From Leptospira saintgironsiae (GTDB taxonomy: Bacteria > Spirochaetota > Leptospiria > Leptospirales > Leptospiraceae), in contig NZ_NPDR01000001.1 of the NCBI RefSeq assembly GCF_002811765.1, positions 372,001-436,000 on the forward strand: a stretch of 64,000 nucleotides of DNA. Reading direction: 5' to 3'. Of the stretch, positions 58,095 through 64,000 are shown in pieces. The position numbers were made by a program, and so were the translations under genes. Positions within the stretch are counted from its first letter, which is position 1. Every line of letters starts with the position of its first letter. The notes below the pieces were generated by a model that saw only the letters and a program-made list of their open reading frames with translations, did no database searches and had not been told where the DNA came from.

Positions 58095-59375
58095 ATGGCT
58101 TCAAAAACCCATACTCAATTTTCTCGTTCTTTCAAAATCGTTTCTGTATTACTTTGTTATTTTATATTTGCAGGATTTTCTGTATCGGGTGCAGAAGATT
58201 CTGCAGCAAAGGGTAAAGTCGCTCCTTTAAAAGGAGAGATTAACACTTCTTTAAACGAATTCGGTATTAGTCTTTCGGAAGATGGTAATACCCTTTATTA
58301 TTATTCAAAGCGTAAGAATTCAAATTACTCTGATCTTTTCAAATCTGTAAAAACTAAAGATGGTTGGAGTAGCGGTGTAGAAGTTTCCCAACTAAATTCC
58401 CAATATGATGATCAAAGTCCTTTCATTATAGAAAATGAGAAGGCAATTATCTTCTCCTCAAATCGAGATGGAAGTATAGAATTTAAATTGAGTAGTGGAA
58501 AGATCGGAGTTTCCAGAGATCTGTACTTCTCAACTTTTAAAGATGGAAGCTGGGATAAAGCAACCAGGCTTCCCCAAGAAGTAAATACTCCTGCAATCGA
58601 AGAGAATCCATTTTTAGCGGGAAGTTATTTATTCTTCACACGTTATCCATTTGGGAAAGTTGCTGAATCTGATATTTATATTTCTGAATACAAAGATGGT
58701 TCTTGGGGAAAAGCAATCCGTATGGAAAGTCCTATCAATACGGAGCATGCAGAGATTGCAGCTACTCTTAGTAGAGACAGTAAGTATTTATATTTTTCTT
58801 CGAATCGTCCGGGCGGTTATGGTGGATTAGATATTTATAAAGTAGAGATCAAGGAAGATGGGACCTTCTCCCCTGCAGTTAACCTTGGGCCGGTCATCAA
58901 TTCGCCTGGCGATGAAGCATTCTATATCGAAACTCCTGATGGCAAAAATGCGTACTTTTGTAGGCTCATAAAAGAAGGTGGGAACTACGACATTTACGAA
59001 TTTTCTGTAAATGAATGGGAAGAACTGAAGAAGAATAAAAAAATCTCTTTAGAATCCATTCATTTCAGAACTGGTTCATTCGAGATCGAAGAAGAGTCTT
59101 TTGAAATTTTGGACAGATTGGTAGTTTTCTTAAATGAAAATCTTTCCATAAAACTGAAAATCACGGGACACACTGATTTACATGGGGATCCGAACGATAA
59201 TTTGGAATTAAGTCGAAATCGGGCCGGAGCAGTGAAAGATTACTTAGTCAAAAAAGGAATTTCTACGGGTAGATTTTCCACGGACGGAAAGGGAAGTAAG
59301 GAGCCGATTTATCCTGAAAAAAACCCAGAAACGGACCGTAAAAATCGAAGGACCGAATTTCAAATTCTAGAATAG
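58095..59375 (+). CDS. OmpA-domain protein with PD40 beta-propeller repeats
   Basis: 426 residues. Signal peptide IVSVLLCYFIFAGFSVSG. N-terminal propeller repeats (FGISLSEDGNTLYYYSKRKN, KAIIFSSNRDGS, ATLSRDSKYLYFSSNRPGGY). C-terminal OmpA domain with the peptidoglycan-binding ITGHTDLHGDPNDNLELSRNRA. Similar to Pal/TolB-like envelope proteins. First of the envelope cluster; periplasmic. Confidence 0.83.
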   Translation: MASKTHTQFSRSFKIVSVLLCYFIFAGFSVSGAEDSAAKGKVAPLKGEINTSLNEFGISLSEDGNTLYYYSKRKNSNYSDLFKSVKTKDGWSSGVEVSQLNSQYDDQSPFIIENEKAIIFSSNRDGSIEFKLSSGKIGVSRDLYFSTFKDGSWDKATRLPQEVNTPAIEENPFLAGSYLFFTRYPFGKVAESDIYISEYKDGSWGKAIRMESPINTEHAEIAATLSRDSKYLYFSSNRPGGYGGLDIYKVEIKEDGTFSPAVNLGPVINSPGDEAFYIETPDGKNAYFCRLIKEGGNYDIYEFSVNEWEELKKNKKISLESIHFRTGSFEIEEESFEILDRLVVFLNENLSIKLKITGHTDLHGDPNDNLELSRNRAGAVKDYLVKKGISTGRFSTDGKGSKEPIYPEKNPETDRKNRRTEFQILE

Positions 59376-59422
59376 ACTAAAAACTCCTTTAACAACCGGA
59401 AGATGCCGATAACCTAGGTATC

Positions 59423-60280
59423 ATGAAAATGCGGAAGCAGTTTCAGTCGGCATTCCTTTCGGTTTTTGCCCTTTTAATCTCACTAGACTTATATTCCCAA
59501 ACTAAAGTTATGCCTTCCAGATTGGACTTAGTCCTTTCTAAAAAGGAATTGGTAGTTGGGGTCAATCGTGTATACGAACCATTTTATGTCCAAGATCCGA
59601 AAGATGGTTTTCCAGGTTTCGATATGGAACTTGCGAAATTATACGCGGACTATTTGGGAGTAGCTCTCAAAGTAAAACCTCTCAAAACATTTCGTCAATT
59701 TTCGGATGAGATCGCAGCTGGCACGATTGATATAGCGATGGCGGGAATGTCCACGGATCTAAGCCGAGGAAAAACTATTACTTTTTCTGATCCTTATCTT
59801 CTTACAACTCCTGCTGGTCTTGTTAATAAACGTTCTCTTCCTCCTGAACCGGAAGGAAGTATAGTAACTACTAGAACTTTTAAATCTTTAGAGGACTTAG
59901 CTGTTTTAAATGCTCTTTCCTTTTCTGTTAGATCCAATACCACAAATCATAATTATCTTTTGAGAAGGTTTGGTAAAAACCAAATTTACAGCTATCTTTC
60001 AGATTCTATTGCGATAGATGCATTAACAAAAGGGAATGTGATTTGTTATGTTGCAGATAGTTTGTATATTCTATCTTTGCTTCAAAAACAACCAAGCCTA
60101 AAAGCAAACTATGTGGCTCTTATAAATCCTGTCATGGATGAATATATCAGCGCAGCGTTACCATTAAATGATCTAGTCTTTGCGGATAATTTTAATTTTT
60201 TTATCAAAGAATTAAAAAGAACGGGAGTGATAGAAGGTCTTCGTTCTAAATATTTTTTAGGAAGTGGTTGGGTAAAATAA
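59423..60280 (+). CDS. Periplasmic solute-binding protein (family 3)
   Basis: 285 residues. Signal peptide [18 protein letters not shown]_bac_3 pattern: [57 protein letters not shown] and a central [18 protein letters not shown]. No ABC permease or ATPase is present next to it; it is followed after three bases by an outer-membrane barrel gene. Ligand unknown. Confidence 0.8.
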   Translation: MKMRKQFQSAFLSVFALLISLDLYSQTKVMPSRLDLVLSKKELVVGVNRVYEPFYVQDPKDGFPGFDMELAKLYADYLGVALKVKPLKTFRQFSDEIAAGTIDIAMAGMSTDLSRGKTITFSDPYLLTTPAGLVNKRSLPPEPEGSIVTTRTFKSLEDLAVLNALSFSVRSNTTNHNYLLRRFGKNQIYSYLSDSIAIDALTKGNVICYVADSLYILSLLQKQPSLKANYVALINPVMDEYISAALPLNDLVFADNFNFFIKELKRTGVIEGLRSKYFLGSGWVK

Positions 60281-60283
60281 TTC

Positions 60284-61855
60284 GTGTTGGACTCTCCGAT
60301 TAAAAAAATCCAAACTCTTGCTCTAGTAATATTTATCTTTGCTGGAGTTTCCATATCTGCTCAGGAAGTGGAAGAAAAGACAAAGATAGATTTTCAAGGG
60401 AACTATAGGGTCCGTGGTTTTAATTTAGGAAGGGATATTTATACTTCCAGACAAACGCCTGTAACTCCTTATAATCGTGCAGATTTTATACAACAATACA
60501 ATCAGGACACTCTTACCAAATACCAAAACGAATTAACTGCAAGAGAGAAAGGAAATCCAAGCACTCTCAGTCCTCAGAAAGAAGATACAACTTATTATGA
60601 TACAAGGATGACCCTGAACATGAACTTCCAAACTTCGAAATATTTCGAAGCGTTGGTGGGTGTTCAGATAGGTGACGTCATTTTCGGAGGAAGAGGAGTT
60701 AATCAGAGTTCTAATGTAGGACCCGGACAAGGTGGAGAAGCGACCTTCAGTTCAGCTGTGAATATGCAGACGAACTTTCTTTATCTAAACTTTAAATTAC
60801 CTGAGAAAAGTTTTACTGCAAGAGTTGGGCTTCAACTTTTTACTTCTGCGCAAGGTAGAGTTGTGTTTGTCCCAGGAACAGGAGTGAATTTAACCAAGGA
60901 TATCAGAGATTGGAATACTACAATAGAAGGTGGTTGGTTTGTAGCTAAACAAAATAATCTCACTGACTTGGATAAGAACACATTCGCTGATAAAAATTAC
61001 CAAGGTTCTAACGTTTACTTTTATAAGATCAAGACTAGCTTCTTCAATAATGCTAAGCATGAATTGTATAGCTTTTACCTGGATGATAACCTAAGAGATA
61101 TTCAGGATGTAAATGGTGTTTATGGTTTGGTTTCAAGGACAAGTGATACAAATCAATTGTTCTGGCACGGGCTATTCAACGAATTTAACTTTTCTGATTT
61201 TACATTAACAGTTCATGGAATTTATAACCATGGAACCGTAAAAGCATTGAATCCGTATAGAGATGCGGATGGCAACGAGATCCAACAAAAGTATGATCGT
61301 TACAAGATCAAGGGTGGATTCTTTGATATGCAGTTATCTTACAGATACGATGAATCTATAAGAATTACTGCGATGGGTTCAGGGTCTACAGGAAGACCTG
61401 GATATGAAAAAGACGGGACCAGATCCAATTTACATGGAAATGGTTATCGAACTTTGTTCCCAGGATATTCACTTTCTAACATCGCGAACGACTTTACGGG
61501 AGGTTACGCATTATTCTCCGGTAGAGATATGAGTGGTTTGTATGAGTATGGAATTTTTACAGATATAGTTCTATCTGGTCCTTTAGTTTTAACTCTAGGC
61601 TACTATCGATTGTATGGAACTAAGTCTCCTCTTATGGATAATAATAGATTTTATAATGAGGAAAACTTCTACCATACATCCGCATACTTTGGTCAGGAAT
61701 ATAACCTGAACTTAAGATGGAGTGCATTCAGAGATATGCAGATACTTTTACGTTCCGGTTATTTTATAGCAGGCAATGGTTTGAAAGCTTATTTGGATAC
61801 AACACAAGGAACAATCTTAAGAGAATTGTTCGTAACTGCAGAACATAGATTCTAA
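60284..61855 (+). CDS. Outer-membrane beta-barrel protein (alginate-export-like porin)
   Basis: 523 residues from a GTG (a TTG three bases on is possible; no strong SD). Signal peptide [16 protein letters not shown]. The rest has alternating short strands and turns ([54 protein letters not shown]) and ends in Phe (TAEHRF), typical of barrels assembled by BAM. The opening resembles alginate-export or OprB-like porins. Substrate unknown. Convergent with recR, four-base overlap. Confidence 0.7.
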   Translation: MLDSPIKKIQTLALVIFIFAGVSISAQEVEEKTKIDFQGNYRVRGFNLGRDIYTSRQTPVTPYNRADFIQQYNQDTLTKYQNELTAREKGNPSTLSPQKEDTTYYDTRMTLNMNFQTSKYFEALVGVQIGDVIFGGRGVNQSSNVGPGQGGEATFSSAVNMQTNFLYLNFKLPEKSFTARVGLQLFTSAQGRVVFVPGTGVNLTKDIRDWNTTIEGGWFVAKQNNLTDLDKNTFADKNYQGSNVYFYKIKTSFFNNAKHELYSFYLDDNLRDIQDVNGVYGLVSRTSDTNQLFWHGLFNEFNFSDFTLTVHGIYNHGTVKALNPYRDADGNEIQQKYDRYKIKGGFFDMQLSYRYDESIRITAMGSGSTGRPGYEKDGTRSNLHGNGYRTLFPGYSLSNIANDFTGGYALFSGRDMSGLYEYGIFTDIVLSGPLVLTLGYYRLYGTKSPLMDNNRFYNEENFYHTSAYFGQEYNLNLRWSAFRDMQILLRSGYFIAGNGLKAYLDTTQGTILRELFVTAEHRF

Positions 61856-62445
61856 AGTTTGAGTCTGGAGCGGATCGCTCTTCCTAAGGTGTATTGATCA
61901 GCAAGTTCAATAGAGCCACCCACCGTAATACCATAAGCTATCCTCGTAACAGTCACATTAAAATTCTTTAATTGATGGTTTAGATAATCCGCTGTTGCAT
62001 CCCCTTCTAATGTAGGGTTTGTAGCGACTAAAACTTCTTTTAGATCTTCAGGTTCTATTCTGCTTAAAAGTTCTCTGATGCGTAGATCTTGAGGTCCTAC
62101 ACCTTCTAAAGGAGAGATCACTCCGTTGAGGACATGGTATCTTCCTTTAAATTCTCCAGTGTTCTCTATAAAAAATACATCTTCCGGTTGTTCAACAACG
62201 CAAACTGTATGACTGTCTCTTTTTTCAGAAAGGCAAAGATTGCAGATCTCTTCCTCTGAATAAGAACCACATCGAGAGCAGAAACGGATCCTTCCTTTTA
62301 CTTCTGATAAACTTTGGATGAACCCATTAAAAACTGCAGGGTCCTGTCTTAATAAATGAAAACTGATACGGTACGCGCTTTTTCTTCCGATCCCAGGAAG
62401 AGAAGAAAGTGCATTTACCATTCCTTCGATTAAATGTTCAGCCAA
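61852..62445 (-). CDS. recR: Recombination mediator RecR
   Basis: 197 residues. HhH ([18 protein letters not shown]), C4 zinc finger ([16 protein letters not shown]) and Toprim ([33 protein letters not shown]). Works with RecF/RecO in gap repair; recF is at 40 kb. Overlaps ybaB. Confidence 0.95.
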   Translation of the reverse strand: MAEHLIEGMVNALSSLPGIGRKSAYRISFHLLRQDPAVFNGFIQSLSEVKGRIRFCSRCGSYSEEEICNLCLSEKRDSHTVCVVEQPEDVFFIENTGEFKGRYHVLNGVISPLEGVGPQDLRIRELLSRIEPEDLKEVLVATNPTLEGDATADYLNHQLKNFNVTVTRIAYGITVGGSIELADQYTLGRAIRSRLKL

Positions 62446-62785
62446 GGTTGCCGCCGAATAATTTAGAAATTTCAGAAAGATCTAATCCGCCAGTGATCGA
62501 TTTCAATTCGTATTCTGCGGCTTGTTTTGCTTTTTGGATGGCATCGTTTGTTGCTGCCATTACTAGATCTTCTAACATTTTATTATCTTCTGAATCAAAT
62601 AATGCACGATTGATCTTTACGTCTACGATCGCTCCGTCTCCGGTAGATGTGACTTGTACCATTCCAGCGCCGGCGTCACCCATGACTCTTAAGTTGGAGA
62701 TCCTTTTTTTGATCTCTTCCATTTTACCGCGCATTTCTCCCATCTTGGAAAAAATTTCAGATGCGTTCTTTAGATTTTCAAACAT
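62438..62785 (-). CDS. ybaB: YbaB/EbfC family nucleoid-associated protein
   Basis: 115 residues. Helical N-terminus ([17 protein letters not shown]), then [18 protein letters not shown] and a [20 protein letters not shown] helix. Small DNA-binding protein classically between dnaX and recR, as here. Confidence 0.93.
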   Translation of the reverse strand: MFENLKNASEIFSKMGEMRGKMEEIKKRISNLRVMGDAGAGMVQVTSTGDGAIVDVKINRALFDSEDNKMLEDLVMAATNDAIQKAKQAAEYELKSITGGLDLSEISKLFGGNLG

Positions 62786-62794
62786 GGCTTATAC

Positions 62795-64000
62795 CTAGGA
62801 TCCCAGTTTGGGTACTTTGGACGGATCTATATCCGTTCCTAAAAATTCGTTTTTGAAAGATTTCTCCCATTCTGCATCTTCAGAAGAAACACCTTTGGCC
62901 AAATCTTCTAGAGAAGAAAGTGGTCCTGATTTTTGTTCCTGAGGAATTTCTTTCTTCTCATTAGACACAACCGGAGTCGGGGTTGGAACTGGAGTTTGTA
63001 CTTCTTTGGCCGGAGAAGGAACTTGCTTTTTAGGAGTTTCGAATGCTATAGATGCTGTAACAGAATCCTGATCTTGGATCATCAATATGAGATGATTGAT
63101 CCTGTCCACAAGCCCTGCAAGACTAGGTTTTGCTAGATCTTCCGAAAGTTTTTTGATTTGGATCTCTATAAAAATTTTAATCTCAAAAGAGTTTCTCAAA
63201 CGAAGAGTTTTAACTTTTTCGAATAATTCAAAAAGACGGAAAGAAAGTTTGTTCAATGCGATCGGATCTACAGATTCGAAATCCTTTCTCATTTTGATTA
63301 GATCTTCTCTAGGATAATTTACCGATTCGGAATCAGCAGCAGAATCTTTCACTAAACATAAAGTGTGAGTGAATTCTATGGAATCCCAAAGGAATTTATA
63401 TATATCCTGGCCTTCTTGGTATAAGTTCTCGATGATCTGTAATGACTTAGAAGAATTTTCAGAATCTACTAGACTTTTTATAAAATCGGATAAGAAATCG
63501 ATCCCATGATAACCGATCATCTTTCGGATCTCAGAACCTAAGAGTCGATTGTCAGTAAATACGAGTGCTTGCTCCATAAAGGAAAGCATATCTCTCACAG
63601 AGCCATCACCCTTCTTCGCTACCCAAAACAATCCTTCTGAATCATACTTTGTGTTTTCTTCCTTACACAAATTTTCTGCATAGTCTTGAAGAACAGATAA
63701 AGGAACTTTTTTAAAGATAAAGTCCTGGCAACGGGATAGAATGGTCTCTGGAATTTTATGATACTCAGTGGTAGCTAAAACGAAAACCACATGAGAAGGA
63801 GGTTCTTCCAAAGTTTTTAAAAGTGCGTTGAAGGATTGATCGGTAAGCATGTGCACCTCATCTATGATGTACACTTTATACTTACCACCCATCGGAGTGA
63901 ACTTTACGTTATCTCTAAGTTCTCTGATGTTCTCAATACCACGGTTACTCGCAGCATCTATTTCAAGAACATCTCCCGAAATCCCTTTAGTGATCTCTTG
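62795..64000 (-). CDS. dnaX: DNA polymerase III subunit gamma/tau, 3' part
   Basis: 402 codons; the 5' end is beyond the right edge. AAA+ features seen are the Asp-rich [20 protein letters not shown], Walker [31 protein letters not shown] and the SRCQDF sensor. After the collar region a Pro/Val-rich linker ([19 protein letters not shown]) leads to a short acidic tail, so this DnaX has only a small tau extension. Ten bases before ybaB. Confidence 0.95.
   Translation of the reverse strand, partial: QEITKGISGDVLEIDAASNRGIENIRELRDNVKFTPMGGKYKVYIIDEVHMLTDQSFNALLKTLEEPPSHVVFVLATTEYHKIPETILSRCQDFIFKKVPLSVLQDYAENLCKEENTKYDSEGLFWVAKKGDGSVRDMLSFMEQALVFTDNRLLGSEIRKMIGYHGIDFLSDFIKSLVDSENSSKSLQIIENLYQEGQDIYKFLWDSIEFTHTLCLVKDSAADSESVNYPREDLIKMRKDFESVDPIALNKLSFRLFELFEKVKTLRLRNSFEIKIFIEIQIKKLSEDLAKPSLAGLVDRINHLILMIQDQDSVTASIAFETPKKQVPSPAKEVQTPVPTPTPVVSNEKKEIPQEQKSGPLSSLEDLAKGVSSEDAEWEKSFKNEFLGTDIDPSKVPKLGS

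Overview
The window is chromosomal DNA from a spirochaete of the genus Leptospira, around the replication origin of the main chromosome. The clearest genus marker is lipL21 at 32.1 kb, which encodes a surface lipoprotein I recognise as Leptospira-specific, followed by a diverged tandem copy. Other features fit the genus: moderately low GC, many lipoproteins with relaxed lipoboxes, a spirochaetal flagellar motor gene (fliG), and KDO and LPS-related genes. The species cannot be fixed from the sequence alone. I see no tRNA, rRNA, CRISPR array, prophage or insertion sequence.

Layout. 0-4.4 kb: the N-terminus of a PAS chemoreceptor, a DUF445 membrane protein, then a plus-strand operon (TonB-like protein, NusG paralogue, kdsD, aroD). 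4.4-13 kb: minus-strand genes for a TPR protein, a GMC oxidoreductase with its small partner, rnr-tsaB-tsaE and hslO. 13-17 kb: a GH42 glycosidase, an unknown protein and an inositol-monophosphatase-family enzyme. 17-23 kb (minus): cytochrome c plus a urate-oxidase-N-like membrane protein, two exported proteins, a nucleotide cyclase and fliG. 23-32 kb: small enzymes (Spx/ArsC-like, aldo/keto reductase, YciO, SDR, Maf), exported proteins, holA, a degenerate sigma-54-activator-like AAA+ protein and a vWA-like exported protein. 32-33.4 kb: lipL21 and its paralogue.

34-46 kb is the replication core, all on the minus strand: holB, dnaA, dnaN, recF, dciA (DUF721), gyrB, gyrA and dusB, with ilvE upstream of holB. 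The AT-rich dnaA-dnaN gap is the best candidate for oriC. 46-53.6 kb is the segregation side: mnmG, two perfect parS sites around a decayed methyltransferase, a YD/MORN-like exported protein, an M20 peptidase, then rsmG, parA and parB. The classical mnmG-rsmG-parA-parB order is preserved but split by about 2.9 kb of extra DNA that carries the parS sites.

53.6-64 kb: a thioesterase; an overlapping morphogenesis module (LytM/M23-like protein, bactofilin, YaaR-like protein); tatD-serS; an envelope cluster (PD40-OmpA protein, orphan solute-binding protein, outer-membrane barrel); and the recombination/replication operon dnaX-ybaB-recR, with dnaX running off the right end.

The points most worth a second look are: the cyclase gene that appears to start at CTG just after the fliG stop; the AAA+ regulator lacking the GAFTGA loop; the lipL21 duplication; the LytM-like protein lacking two active-site histidines beside the bactofilin; the split PuuD-like pair; and the parS-bearing insertion between mnmG and rsmG.
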